Both the position numbers and the translations under genes were made by a program. The notes beneath the pieces were generated by a model. It saw only the letters and a list, made by a program, of their open reading frames with translations. It ran no database searches and had not been told where the DNA came from. This document shows positions 23,066-32,213 of a DNA stretch of 64,000 bases, piece after piece; the stretch's first letter is position 1, and each line of letters begins with the position of its first letter. The DNA is taken from assembly GCF_900155365.1 (NCBI RefSeq), contig NZ_LT699742.1:143729-207728 (forward strand), written 5' to 3'. The stretch is from Collinsella bouchesdurhonensis (GTDB lineage: Bacteria > Actinomycetota > Coriobacteriia > Coriobacteriales > Coriobacteriaceae).

Positions 23066-25858
23066 TTATCGCGCGTCGCTGCCGCCTGCGGCGAGTTTCT
23101 TTTCGATCTTGCCCACAAAGTGGATCAGCGGGATGGTGACGACCAAGTAATAAAGCGCGGCGCAGATGTAGGGTGTGATGTTGCCCGTGGTTGCCGTGAG
23201 GTTCTTGGAGAACATCATCAGCTCCATGACGCCCACGCTCGAAAGGAGCGAGGTGTCCTTATAGAGCATGACAAACTCGCTGGTCATGGTGGGTATCACG
23301 CGGCGGATGGACTGCGGGATGATAATGAGTCCCATGGTTTGGAACCAGTTCATGCCCAGCGCGGTTGCAGCCTCGTGCTGGCCCTTGCTGATAGATTCGA
23401 TGCCCGCGCGGAAGATTTCGGCAAGATAGGCCGAGCAGTTGATGGCGAGCACGGCCACGCCGAGCGGCAGGTTGGGCAAGTTGAGGCCAATCATCGGCAG
23501 GCCAAAGAAAGCGATGTAAATCTGTAAGAAGAGCGGCGTTCCGCGCAGGAAGTTGATGTAGCAGATGGCAATGCCACGCAGGTAGCGACGGCGGCTCATC
23601 TTCATAAAGGCAAAGAGCAAACCGACGGGGATGGCAAGCGGGAAGCCGATGGCGGTGACGAGCAGTGCGATGCCCCAGCCTTGGAAAAGCGAAGCAATCG
23701 ACGTCACCACATACTGCGGCTTGAAGAACATGCCCAGGAAGGGGTTGGCATTCCATGCGTCGACCCAGGCTTGGTCATCGAGCCAGCGGACGATATTTTG
23801 CACAACCGTGCTCTCGGTTACGGCGATGGTGGGGCTGGTGGGAAGATCTCGCTTGCCTCCATCGGCAAGCTCATAGGTGCCGTCAACGGCATAGGCGCCA
23901 GCAGAGCTGGGGAACACGACGCCCTCGACTTCGATGCGCACGTTGCTGCCGGCGGCTAGGGGCGCGGCGAAAGAAATTACCAGGTTCGATTTCTCAACTT
24001 TGGCCGTCGCCTCGACATCGGTGCGGTCAAGACCGTTGAGCACGGTTACCGTAGCGCTGGAGTCTTCGAATGAGCCTCCTTCGGGCAAGGCGAGCGTGAC
24101 CTTGCTGACGCTCTCCTCGGTGCCGGTTGTCGCTTCCCAGGTCAGGCGCGTGGCAATGCCGCCAAGCACATTGGTGCCACCATCTTCGTTGGAGCGTGCG
24201 GTGGCTTTTGTAACCTGCAACGTGGATGAGGAACCCCCGCTCGCACCGGCATTGCCGTCGGCGTCGGTAGCGGAAGTCCCATCGCTGCTGCTGGGCGTAG
24301 AGCCAAAGAACTTTTCGTACAGCTCATCGTATTCGCCGGATTCCTTGAGCTCGGCCAACGCCTGGTTGATGGCAGCGGTGAGCTTGGGGTTGTCCTTAGA
24401 CACCGCGATGCCAAACTGCTCTCCGGTGGGAATCTCTTTGATGATGGTCATGTTGGTAAAGGAGCTCTTGACCATCCATTGCTCGACGGGAAGGTCGCAG
24501 ATGACCGCCTGGCACTGGTCACTCATCACGGCGGTGAACGCGGCGGTCCAGTCGTCGAAGGTCACGACTGTTGCACGGGGCAGATTTTCGGTCGCCCATT
24601 CCTCGGATGTGGTGCCGGACTGCGCGGCGATTTTCACACCCTCGACATTGAGGCTGTCGAGCGAGTCGTACTGGGAACCCGTGACCGTGGCGATGCCCTG
24701 GTTCGAATCCATATAGGGATCGGTGAAGTCGATTTCTTTTTTACGCGCGTCGTTGATCGTGATGTTGCAGGCGCCTACATCGGTCTTCACGCCCTGTTTG
24801 ACCATCGGGATGATGTTGTCGAACTTCTGGGCGGGAAGGTAGTTGAGCTCGAGGCCCAGCTTGTTGGCGATCTTACCCATCAGCTCGAAGGTGAATCCCT
24901 GGTCGTTGCCCGAGTCGTCCACGTACTCGAACGGCGGGGTGGCGAGGTCGCTCGCGACGGTGAGCTTGCCGTCCTCGACAAGGCTATAGCCTTCCGTGTC
25001 CGTGGCCGAACTGGAGCTGCTGCTCGGCTTGGTGCCAAAGTATTTCTCGTAGAGTTCGTCGTAGCGGCCGTCGGCGCGAATCTGCTTAAGGGCAGCGTTG
25101 ATAGCGGCGGTGAGCTCGGGGTTGTCCTTGGAAACCGCGATGCCAAACTGCTCGCCGGTGGGAACTTCCTCGATGATTTCCATATCTGTGAACGAACTGT
25201 TGACCATCCACTGCTCGACGGGAAGGTCGCACACAACCGCCTGGCACTGGCCGCTCATCACGGCGGTGAAGGCGGCGGTCCAGTCATCGAAGTTGACGGT
25301 GGTTGCGCGGGGCAGATTTTCTTGCGCCCATTCCTCGGAGGTGGTGCCCGACTGGACAGCGATTTTTACGCCAGCGGCATTGAGCGAATCGGTATCGGCG
25401 TAGCCCGAGTTCTTAGCGACGGCGACGCCCTGGTTGGAATCCATGTAGGGGTCGGTGAAGTCGACCTCTTTCTTGCGCGCGTCGTTGATGGTGATGTTGC
25501 ATGCCGAGACGTCGGTCTTCACGGCTTGCTTGGCCATCGGGATGATGTTGTCGAACTTCTGGGCGGGCAGGTAGTTGAGCTCGAGCCCCATCTCCTGGGC
25601 AATCATATCCATGAGCTCCACAGTAAAGCCCTGGTCGTTGCCCGAGTCGTCCACGTACTCGAACGGCGGGGTGGCGAGGTCGCTCGCGACGGTGAGCTTG
25701 CCGTTCTCGACAAGTTTGTAGCTGCCTCCTTGCGCAGATCCGCTTGATGACGCGGCACCGCAGCCGGTAAGAGCGAGCGCTACGGCGATAAGCGATGCCA
25801 AGCATAAAGCAAGAGACGTGCGGCGGGCAGATTGGGCAAAACGGTAAAGTGTGCGCAT
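23066..25858 (-). CDS. Amino acid ABC transporter: two fused binding domains plus permease
   Basis: A 930-residue lipoprotein-permease fusion. The signal peptide ends in lipobox LALTGC (Cys33). Two type II solute-binding domains follow (about 47-285 and 291-530), almost copies of each other (TVASDLATPPFEYVDDSG, ITINDARKKE, VDFTDPYMDSNQG). A beta-rich linker (about 545-690) precedes a HisM/GlnP-like permease with the EAATALGMNWFQTM coupling-loop motif. It should import an amino acid, probably polar, in the manner of GlnP. No ATPase gene is adjacent. ATG at 25858 gives the signal peptide directly; a longer in-frame extension to 26095 would spoil it. Confidence 0.88.
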   Translation of the reverse strand: MRTLYRFAQSARRTSLALCLASLIAVALALTGCGAASSSGSAQGGSYKLVENGKLTVASDLATPPFEYVDDSGNDQGFTVELMDMIAQEMGLELNYLPAQKFDNIIPMAKQAVKTDVSACNITINDARKKEVDFTDPYMDSNQGVAVAKNSGYADTDSLNAAGVKIAVQSGTTSEEWAQENLPRATTVNFDDWTAAFTAVMSGQCQAVVCDLPVEQWMVNSSFTDMEIIEEVPTGEQFGIAVSKDNPELTAAINAALKQIRADGRYDELYEKYFGTKPSSSSSSATDTEGYSLVEDGKLTVASDLATPPFEYVDDSGNDQGFTFELMGKIANKLGLELNYLPAQKFDNIIPMVKQGVKTDVGACNITINDARKKEIDFTDPYMDSNQGIATVTGSQYDSLDSLNVEGVKIAAQSGTTSEEWATENLPRATVVTFDDWTAAFTAVMSDQCQAVICDLPVEQWMVKSSFTNMTIIKEIPTGEQFGIAVSKDNPKLTAAINQALAELKESGEYDELYEKFFGSTPSSSDGTSATDADGNAGASGGSSSTLQVTKATARSNEDGGTNVLGGIATRLTWEATTGTEESVSKVTLALPEGGSFEDSSATVTVLNGLDRTDVEATAKVEKSNLVISFAAPLAAGSNVRIEVEGVVFPSSAGAYAVDGTYELADGGKRDLPTSPTIAVTESTVVQNIVRWLDDQAWVDAWNANPFLGMFFKPQYVVTSIASLFQGWGIALLVTAIGFPLAIPVGLLFAFMKMSRRRYLRGIAICYINFLRGTPLFLQIYIAFFGLPMIGLNLPNLPLGVAVLAINCSAYLAEIFRAGIESISKGQHEAATALGMNWFQTMGLIIIPQSIRRVIPTMTSEFVMLYKDTSLLSSVGVMELMMFSKNLTATTGNITPYICAALYYLVVTIPLIHFVGKIEKKLAAGGSDAR
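24311..24987 (-). repeat. Direct repeat copy B (second binding domain)
   Basis: This segment matches 25043-25719 at an offset of 732 bases (244 codons), with long identical blocks such as the one starting at 24901 and 25633. It encodes the second solute-binding domain and reflects in-frame tandem duplication with limited divergence. Edges are approximate. Confidence 0.75.
25043..25719 (-). repeat. Direct repeat copy A (first binding domain)
   Basis: Partner of the 24311-24987 copy, offset 732 bases. It encodes the first solute-binding domain. Differences cluster around the ends and a few surface helices, so ligand pockets may be nearly identical. Edges are approximate. Confidence 0.75.
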
Positions 25859-26030
25859 ATGGTTCTTTCTGCCGATTGAGTGGATGAGGTGCGTTTGTGC
25901 AGGCAAAAAGCATAACACTTGGATGTCTTGACCCCGATTCCTCCATGCGTCTTTATATAACAATTTATAATGCAGGTGCGTTTGATTTATACGGGGCGCT
26001 TTTGCCCGCCGGGATAAGGAGAGCCAATCT

Positions 26031-27560
26031 ATGCAAGAAACCACGCAGACCGCGCATGCCCTGGGTGCGCTTGTCGAAGCGCTCAGAGTTGCCAATGTCT
26101 TTGTTCGCGCCGACGATTATGATGCCGATGCACGTATCGAATTCGCTACCGACAACTCCCAGCTGAGCCGCGCGGCTACGCTTTTTGTTTGCAAGGGCGC
26201 AAGCTTTAAGCGCGAGTATCTACTGCAGGCGATTGAGACGGGAGCCGTTGCCTACGTTTCCGAAATCGATTACGGGGTCGATATTCCCTGCATCATCGTC
26301 AGCGATATCCGCCGTACGCTGGGCTGCCTGGCAGACATGGCCTACGGCCACCCCAGCGGAAAGGTTGGGGTGTGTGCCTTCACGGGTACCAAGGGCAAGA
26401 CCACAAGCGCTTACTATCTCAAGGGCGTGCTCGACGCGCATGCGCGCCTTGCGGGTTGCCATACATCGGCTCTGTTTTCGAGCGTCGAGTTTGACGATGG
26501 CGTCGAATCGGGCATTTCCAAGCTCACGACGCCCGAGTCCTTTGAGCTCGAGCGTCGGCTTTCGAATGCGGTTGTAAGTGGCTGCGAGCACGTGATCATG
26601 GAGGCCTCGAGCCAGGCACTCAAGTATGAGCGCACCTATGGCGTCGACTTTGCAGTGGGGGCGTTTACCAATATCGGCGAGGACCATATTTCGCCCATCG
26701 AGCATCCAACATTTGAGGACTACTTTGCCTCTAAGCTCAAGATCTTCAAGCAGAGCCGTGCGGCTGTGGTCAATTTGGATATGGACCACGTGGACAAGGT
26801 GCTCGAGGCGGCTCACGTTTGCGAGCGCGTAGTGACGTACTCGCTTTCCAATACCGATGCCGACGTCTATACCACGAACCTCGTCCATGGCCCTCGCGGT
26901 ATCGTTGCTTCGGTGGTGACCCCGCGCTTTTCGCGCGACGTGCTGGTGCCTACGCCCGTTAAGTTCAATATCTCCAATGTGCTTGGTGCTATCGCCTGCG
27001 CCGAGGCCTTGGGCATTGAGGAAGAGGCTATCGTTCGCGGTTTCGAGCAGGTTCGCGTTCCCGGCCGTATGGAGATGTATCCCACCGAGTCTGGAACCAT
27101 TGTGGGCGTAGTCGACTTTGCGCACAACGGTATGAGTCTCGAAACCATGCTTCGCGACCTGCGCGAGAACTACCCCGATCGCGAGCTTGCCGTGGCGTTT
27201 GGCGCTACGGGCGGCAAAGGTGTCGACCGTCGCGAGACCATGGGCATAGCTGCGGGTAAGTACGCCGATCGCATCGTGATTACCGAGGACGATCCGGGTC
27301 CCGAGGACGCGCAGGATATCTGCCAGGCCATCGCTCATTTTGTGGAAGAGCAGGGCAACCATAATTGGCAGATCGTAGTCGATCGCGAGCAGGCTATTCG
27401 CACGCTGGTGCGCGAGACCACGCGCCCGGCAGTGGTAATCGTGACGGGCAAGGGTTGCGAGACGCGCATGCTGCGCAAGAATGGCCCGGAACCCTGCCGC
27501 GCCGATGGCCCCACGTTGCAGGAGGCGCTCGAAGCATTTGAGGCGGGTAATCCTTTGTAA
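26031..27560 (+). CDS. murE: MurE-type UDP-MurNAc-tripeptide ligase
   Basis: A 509-residue Mur ligase: N-terminal UDP-binding domain (TDNSQLSRAATLFVCKGASFKRE), ATPase domain with P-loop TGTKGKTT (118-125), and C-terminal domain. It adds the third residue of the peptidoglycan stem to UDP-MurNAc-L-Ala-D-Glu. The amino-acid pocket motif reads DDPGPED, not the DNPR of diaminopimelate enzymes; D(D/N)P(N/A) motifs mark lysine-type ligases, so a lysine- or ornithine-type wall is more likely. The TGTKGKTT P-loop is also seen in lysine-type enzymes. It is isolated from other mur genes, so a cell-wall paralogue is possible. AAGGAGA precedes the ATG. Confidence 0.82.
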   Translation: MQETTQTAHALGALVEALRVANVFVRADDYDADARIEFATDNSQLSRAATLFVCKGASFKREYLLQAIETGAVAYVSEIDYGVDIPCIIVSDIRRTLGCLADMAYGHPSGKVGVCAFTGTKGKTTSAYYLKGVLDAHARLAGCHTSALFSSVEFDDGVESGISKLTTPESFELERRLSNAVVSGCEHVIMEASSQALKYERTYGVDFAVGAFTNIGEDHISPIEHPTFEDYFASKLKIFKQSRAAVVNLDMDHVDKVLEAAHVCERVVTYSLSNTDADVYTTNLVHGPRGIVASVVTPRFSRDVLVPTPVKFNISNVLGAIACAEALGIEEEAIVRGFEQVRVPGRMEMYPTESGTIVGVVDFAHNGMSLETMLRDLRENYPDRELAVAFGATGGKGVDRRETMGIAAGKYADRIVITEDDPGPEDAQDICQAIAHFVEEQGNHNWQIVVDREQAIRTLVRETTRPAVVIVTGKGCETRMLRKNGPEPCRADGPTLQEALEAFEAGNPL

Positions 27561-27619
27561 GAGCTTGAGTGCCGGGGGATTTACTCAACCATACGTACAC
27601 CAAGAAAAGAGGGGCAGCC

Positions 27620-28813
27620 ATGACAACCGATTCTGCCAAGGTCTATTTCACCAACTTGCGCACCTATGGCCGCGAAAGCCAGCTCGATAAACTCAAGCGC
27701 CTGATGTATCGCGCGGGAATCGACCAGATTGATTTTGAGAATAAGTTTGTTGCCATCAAGATTCACTTTGGCGAGCTGGGAAACCTCAGCTTCTTGCGTC
27801 CCAACTACGCGCGCGCCGTTGCCGACGTCGTCAAGGAGTTGGGTGGCAAGCCCTTCCTCACCGACTGCAATACGCTGTACGTGGGCAGTCGCAAAAACGC
27901 CCTTGAGCATATCGACACCGCATATCAAAACGGCTTCACGCCGTATGCAACCGGCTGCCAGGTGATCATTGCAGATGGTATCAAAGGTACCGACGAGACG
28001 CTTGTGCCGGTCAAGAACGGTGAATACGTAAAAGAGGCCAAGATCGGCCATGCGCTCATGGATGCCGATATCGTGATTAGCCTTACGCATTTTAAGGGTC
28101 ATGAGCAGGCTGGCTTCGGTGGGGCTATGAAGAACATCGGCATGGGAGGGGGCTCTCGTGCGGGCAAGATGGAGCAGCACGCTGCCGGCAAGCCCAGTGT
28201 CAATGTCGAGCGCTGCATCGGCTGCCACGCGTGTGAAAAGATCTGCGCGCACGGCGCCTTTAGTTTCGACGAAGTGCGCGAACATACCACGGCAAGCGGA
28301 AAGACCCGCGAGGTTCACGTGGCAACCATCGACCATGATCGCTGCGTGGGCTGCGGCCGCTGCATCGGCGTGTGCAATCAGGATGCGATTTGTCCCGATT
28401 GCAGTGCAGCCGCCGATGTGCTCAACTGCAAGATTGCCGAGTATACGCAGGCCATTGTGCAGGACCGTCCGAGCTTCCATATTTCGCTTGCAATGGATAT
28501 TAGCCCCAACTGCGACTGCCATCCTGAAAACGATACGCCGATCATTAACGACATCGGCATGTTTGCGAGCTTCGACCCCGTGGCCATAGACCAGGCTTGT
28601 GCCGACGCGGCAATGGCTCAGACCCCGCTTCCTAACACCGTGCTTACTGAGAGCGCGGAGAAGATGGGGCATAAACACGAGCACCTGCACGGTGATCAAG
28701 CTTGTGATCCCTTCTGCATCGCGCACCCCGATACCGATTGGCGTACCTGCATCGCTCACGCCGAAAAGATCGGTCTCGGTACCAGCAAATATGAGCTCAT
28801 CGAGGTCAAATAG
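27620..28813 (+). CDS. DUF362 protein with two 4Fe-4S clusters
   Basis: A 397-residue protein of the DUF362 family. The N-terminal half has KVYFTNLRTYG, IKIHFGELGN and SLTHFKGHEQAGFGGAMKNIGMGGGSRAGK; a ferredoxin insert follows with CIGCHACEKIC and CVGCGRCIGVC, each with a distant fourth Cys. The C-terminal part has ISPNCDCHPENDTPIINDIGMFAS and an unusual His/Cys-rich stretch (GHKHEHLHGDQACDPFC). It is common in anaerobes, but no activity is established; an electron-transfer or metal-dependent redox role is likely. ATG 27620 with GAGGGG upstream is chosen over an in-frame start at 27569. Confidence 0.8.
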   Translation: MTTDSAKVYFTNLRTYGRESQLDKLKRLMYRAGIDQIDFENKFVAIKIHFGELGNLSFLRPNYARAVADVVKELGGKPFLTDCNTLYVGSRKNALEHIDTAYQNGFTPYATGCQVIIADGIKGTDETLVPVKNGEYVKEAKIGHALMDADIVISLTHFKGHEQAGFGGAMKNIGMGGGSRAGKMEQHAAGKPSVNVERCIGCHACEKICAHGAFSFDEVREHTTASGKTREVHVATIDHDRCVGCGRCIGVCNQDAICPDCSAAADVLNCKIAEYTQAIVQDRPSFHISLAMDISPNCDCHPENDTPIINDIGMFASFDPVAIDQACADAAMAQTPLPNTVLTESAEKMGHKHEHLHGDQACDPFCIAHPDTDWRTCIAHAEKIGLGTSKYELIEVK

Positions 28814-28831
28814 TAAAACTGGCCCGGCATC

Positions 28832-28869
28832 AGATGGGGGATGGGCGCAAATGCGTCTATCCCCCATCT
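28832..28869 (+). terminator. Hairpin after the DUF362 gene
   Basis: AGATGGGGGAT (28832-28842) pairs perfectly with ATCCCCCATCT (28859-28869). There is no T-run, so termination efficiency is doubtful. Confidence 0.5.
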
Positions 28870-28971
28870 TGCGCTATGTGGCAAAACAGCAGGATATGCG
28901 TGTAGAACTCGCGCGTTTACCTGCCGTTTGCTATAGTATTGAGAACTATTTCCTTGGAGGACGCATCTACT

Positions 28972-29655
28972 ATGTCTGATACAAGCGGCAGTCCTAAGCC
29001 GCGGCCCGATACCGCGGCGATTCCGCACTACACCCTGGGCGAGGAGATCATGAACTCCGTCACCCATGGTGTTGGATGCCTGCTGGGCATTGCCGGCTTG
29101 GTGCTTTTGATCGTCAAGGCCGCTTTGGGCGGTGCGCACCCGGCCTCGTTGGTTGCTGCCATCGTTTACGGCGTCTCCATCATCCTCGAGTATCTTGCAT
29201 CGACGCTGTACCACGCTATTCAGCCGCGAGCTGCCAAGCGCGTGTTCCGCATTATCGATCACAGCTGCATCTACCTGCTCATCGCGGGCAGCTATACGCC
29301 GTTTTGCCTCATTACACTCGAGAACGATGGCGGTATCGTGCTCTTCGTTATCGTGTGGGTCTTGGCATTTGCGGGAATTGCGTTTGAGGCCATCATGCGC
29401 GAGCGTCAGCCTCGCTGGCTCACGGGCGTGATCTACCTGGTCATGGGATGGCTCGTGGCGTTTCGTCTGCCGCAGTTGGTTGGCTTGCTCGAGCCGCTCG
29501 CGCTGGCTCTGCTCGCCATTGGCGGCGTTTGCTACACCATCGGCGTTCCGTTTTACATTGCCAAGAAGATTCGTTATATGCACAGCGTATTTCACCTGTG
29601 GGTCCTTGCCGGCAGCATTTTCCAGTTTATGGCGGTGATCCTCTTCGTGATCTGA
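28972..29655 (+). CDS. Hemolysin III / PAQR-family membrane protein
   Basis: A 227-residue integral membrane protein with seven predicted helices. Family residues are present: EEIMNSVTHGVGCLLG, the SxxxH in YLASTLYHAI, the Asp and His in RIIDHSCIYLLIAGSYTPF and the HSVFHLWVLAGS motif near the C-terminus, which together form a metal-binding site in PAQR proteins. The bacterial role is not firmly known; membrane homeostasis or hydrolase activity has been suggested. ATG 28972 lies ten bases after GGAGGA; TATAGT at 28933-28938 is a possible -10 box. Confidence 0.82.
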   Translation: MSDTSGSPKPRPDTAAIPHYTLGEEIMNSVTHGVGCLLGIAGLVLLIVKAALGGAHPASLVAAIVYGVSIILEYLASTLYHAIQPRAAKRVFRIIDHSCIYLLIAGSYTPFCLITLENDGGIVLFVIVWVLAFAGIAFEAIMRERQPRWLTGVIYLVMGWLVAFRLPQLVGLLEPLALALLAIGGVCYTIGVPFYIAKKIRYMHSVFHLWVLAGSIFQFMAVILFVI

Positions 29656-29724
29656 TAGCGCCTGCGGCTCACTGCCGTTTGCTGTTTACCGTTCCCACCC
29701 CCTTGGAGGTTTGAAACCGTCCCT

Positions 29725-31062
29725 ATGGACATAACCATCAGCATTATCACCACGCTGCTTCTTACAATCGTGAACGGCTTCTTCTCGATGTCCGAGATGG
29801 CGCTGACCACGGCAAAACGTACGGTGCTCGAGCACGAGGCGGAGCAGGGCGACCGTCGTGCTGCCAAGGCCGCAGAGCTCGCCGCTGATTCCGATGAATT
29901 CTTGGCGACCATTCAGGTTGCTATCACGCTCGTGGGTTTTGCGTCTTCGGCTGTTGCCTCGACGAGTCTTTCCGACCCTTTGGCACACTGGCTCAGCGGG
30001 TTTGGCATCGCTCCGCTCACCGCTATCGCGCGGGGTCTTGCGCCGGTGCTCATCACTATCGTTGTATCTTTTATCTCGGTTGTTGTCGGCGAGCTTGTGC
30101 CCAAGCGCATTGGCCTTGCTAACGCCGAGGGCGTGTCCAAGCAGGTTGTGGGACCGCTCTCTGTTTTCCAAAAGATCGCCCGTCCTGCCGTGTGGCTCAC
30201 CGGAGCCTGCGCCGACGGCCTCGCACGCCTGCTGCGCATCAAGAGCGCCGACGATCGCCAAAACGTCTCCGAAGAGGAAATCAAATACATGATCAACGAG
30301 CAGGACACGCTGCTCGATGAGGAAAAGCGCATCATCCACGAGGTTTTTGACCTGGGCGACTCGGTTGCCCGCGAGGTTATGGTCCCGCGTGTCGATATCA
30401 CCATGTGCGAGGATACCGACAAGGTGGAAGAGGTCATGGCGGTTATGCGCCGTACGGGATTCTCCCGCCTTCCGATTTTCCACGAGGATCAGGATAACGT
30501 GGTGGGTATCGCCCATATTAAGGACCTTCTTGCGCCCATGACGTCAGGCGATGAGGACGATCGCGTTAAAAAATACATGCGCGATGCGACATTTGTTCCC
30601 GATACCAAAGATATCTTGCCGCTGCTTTCCGAGATGCAAAACGCGCACGAGCAGATTGTTGTGGTGGTGGACGAATACGGCGGTACCGCCGGCATCATCA
30701 CTATCGAGGATATCGTCGAGGAGATTGTGGGCGAGATCGAGGACGAGTTCGATCCGGACAATAAGTACCTCACGCGCCTTTCGCGTCGCGAGTGGCTGGT
30801 GGATGGCCGTTTTCCGTGCGATGACGCGGTTGACCTGGGCTGGCCTATCGAGGAGAGCGACGACTACGAGACGGTTGCCGGATGGATTTTGGATCTGTGC
30901 GATTCTGTTCCGGATATCGGCGAGGTCTTTGAAGTTAGCGGGTACAAGTTTAAAGTTCAATCAATGCGCGGTCAGCGCATCTCGCTGATTCGCGTGACAG
31001 CACCTGCGCCTGACGAGCCTGCTCCTCAAAATGAGGAAGCACAAGTTACCGAGCACGAGTAG
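29725..31062 (+). CDS. CNNM/CorC-type membrane protein with CBS pair
   Basis: A 445-residue protein: DUF21 transmembrane domain (1 to about 185, including NGFFSMSEMAL and GELVPKRIGL), two CBS domains (about 215-335, with MVPRVDITMCEDTDK and VVVDEYGGTAGIITIEDIVEEIVGEIEDE) and a C-terminal CorC/HlyC transport-associated domain. Proteins of this type act in magnesium efflux or sodium/magnesium exchange, with CBS domains sensing ATP-Mg. It begins a co-directional run to 36039. GGAGG is 14 bases from the ATG, a long spacing. Confidence 0.85.
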   Translation: MDITISIITTLLLTIVNGFFSMSEMALTTAKRTVLEHEAEQGDRRAAKAAELAADSDEFLATIQVAITLVGFASSAVASTSLSDPLAHWLSGFGIAPLTAIARGLAPVLITIVVSFISVVVGELVPKRIGLANAEGVSKQVVGPLSVFQKIARPAVWLTGACADGLARLLRIKSADDRQNVSEEEIKYMINEQDTLLDEEKRIIHEVFDLGDSVAREVMVPRVDITMCEDTDKVEEVMAVMRRTGFSRLPIFHEDQDNVVGIAHIKDLLAPMTSGDEDDRVKKYMRDATFVPDTKDILPLLSEMQNAHEQIVVVVDEYGGTAGIITIEDIVEEIVGEIEDEFDPDNKYLTRLSRREWLVDGRFPCDDAVDLGWPIEESDDYETVAGWILDLCDSVPDIGEVFEVSGYKFKVQSMRGQRISLIRVTAPAPDEPAPQNEEAQVTEHE

Positions 31063-31074
31063 GAGGAGCGGCAT

Positions 31075-31725
31075 ATGTCTGAGCTGTTCAATATAGAGAA
31101 GATCATGGTGGGCGCCGAGAAGCTTACGGCGCGCATTGCCGTGAACGAGGGCTTGCCGACCATGACTTCGGAAGATATCGAGGCGACTGCGCGCGTCTAC
31201 TATCTTGCTCCCGAGATTGCCCATCACTTGTGCCTGGGTGATGCAGGCCGTGAGTTTCAGGATTGCATGCATGAGACCGAGGTTGCCCACCTGCTGGAGC
31301 ACCTGAGTGTCGAGATCATGCGCGAGACCGGTCTTGCCGGTGACATCTCCTGCGGCCGTACGCGTCGCGTTTCGGGTGAGGACCGCACGTTTGAGGTTGA
31401 GCTTTCCTGCCCCGACGACACTTTGACGATCGGCGCTCTTTCGTCTGCCACATTCATGATGGACTGGGCGTTTTTGCATGGCAATGCCCCCGCCCCCGAT
31501 TTCCCGGGCACCGTTGCGGCGCTTCGCAATTTGGTTCTTACTGTGCGTGGCGAGCAGCCGGATGCATCTGAGGCGAAGGACGAAAGCGAGGTCCCTGCGG
31601 TTATCGACACCGAGGGAGTTGCGCCGGACGCCTCCTCTGCACATGTGGACGCCGTGTTTGGTGGGGCTGCTGCCGAGGGATCTTGCGCCTCGCATGAGGA
31701 CGTGGACCCAACGCCTCTCGGCTAG
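31075..31725 (+). CDS. Stand-alone cyanophycin-synthetase-like N-terminal domain protein
   Basis: A 216-residue acidic protein. The segment HHLCLGDAGREFQDCMHETEVAHLLEHLSVEIMRETGLAGDISCGRTRRV, about residues 45-95, resembles the N-terminal domain of cyanophycin synthetases (pattern GxxGGF..RL..GT..GHVxEHIALELQ..AG....GRTR), followed by a FEVEL strand. The ATP-grasp and Mur-ligase domains of CphA are absent; the last 65 residues are low-complexity and acidic. In CphA this domain binds primer or substrate, so the protein might bind a peptide or amino acid, but that is inference. It follows the CNNM gene by 12 bases. Confidence 0.5.
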   Translation: MSELFNIEKIMVGAEKLTARIAVNEGLPTMTSEDIEATARVYYLAPEIAHHLCLGDAGREFQDCMHETEVAHLLEHLSVEIMRETGLAGDISCGRTRRVSGEDRTFEVELSCPDDTLTIGALSSATFMMDWAFLHGNAPAPDFPGTVAALRNLVLTVRGEQPDASEAKDESEVPAVIDTEGVAPDASSAHVDAVFGGAAAEGSCASHEDVDPTPLG

Positions 31726-31823
31726 GCGTCGCTAATAGCCGATCGGTCACATTGTCGCGCCCAAGCGACAGGTGGGTATAATGGAACAACATTCGATGGA
31801 GTCTCTCCTTGGGAGGAAACGAC

Positions 31824-32213
31824 ATGGGTAAAGCATTTAACTTCGCAGCGGGCGCTTTCTTCGGTGCTGCCGCAGGCACGATTGCCGGCATCATGCTCGC
31901 TCCGCGCTCTGGCGCCGAGACGCGCGCGATGGCAGCCGATATTGCCAACGACGCGTGGGATAACGCCCGCGACGCCTACGAGCAGGGCGTTGACCAGGCT
32001 CGTACTGCCGCAACCGATTTCGGCCCCATGGTTGACGCCAAGACCGATGAGCTTCGCGCCAAGGTCGATCTTGCTCGTGAGCGCATGGACCAGCTGCGCG
32101 AGCAGCTCAACGATGCTATTGCCGGCGGTACGGTGACCCCTGCTGCCGACGTGGTTGTCGAGACGGTTGAGGATGAACCCGCCGTCGATACCGAGGCAGC
32201 TTCCGAGGCATAA
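31824..32213 (+). CDS. YtxH-like membrane-anchored protein
   Basis: A 129-residue protein. Residues 5-27 form a Gly/Ala-rich membrane helix with the YtxH signature FFGAAAGTIAGIMLAPRSGAETR, followed by an amphipathic coiled region (ADIANDAWDNARDAYEQGVDQAR, then LRAKVDLARERMDQLREQLND) and an acidic tail. YtxH proteins are stress-related envelope proteins of unknown mechanism. ATG 31824 follows GGGAGGA. The PRC-barrel gene starts immediately after the stop. Confidence 0.75.
   Translation: MGKAFNFAAGAFFGAAAGTIAGIMLAPRSGAETRAMAADIANDAWDNARDAYEQGVDQARTAATDFGPMVDAKTDELRAKVDLARERMDQLREQLNDAIAGGTVTPAADVVVETVEDEPAVDTEAASEA

Noticed and set aside
24311-25719. Sequencing or assembly duplication of the binding domain
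   Set aside because: The two copies differ at many scattered positions and keep frame, so they are genuine diverged duplicates, although read support should be confirmed.
25859-26095. N-terminal extension of the ABC transporter fusion
   Set aside because: It would precede a normal lipoprotein signal peptide and overlap the murE start region; ATG 25858 is preferred.
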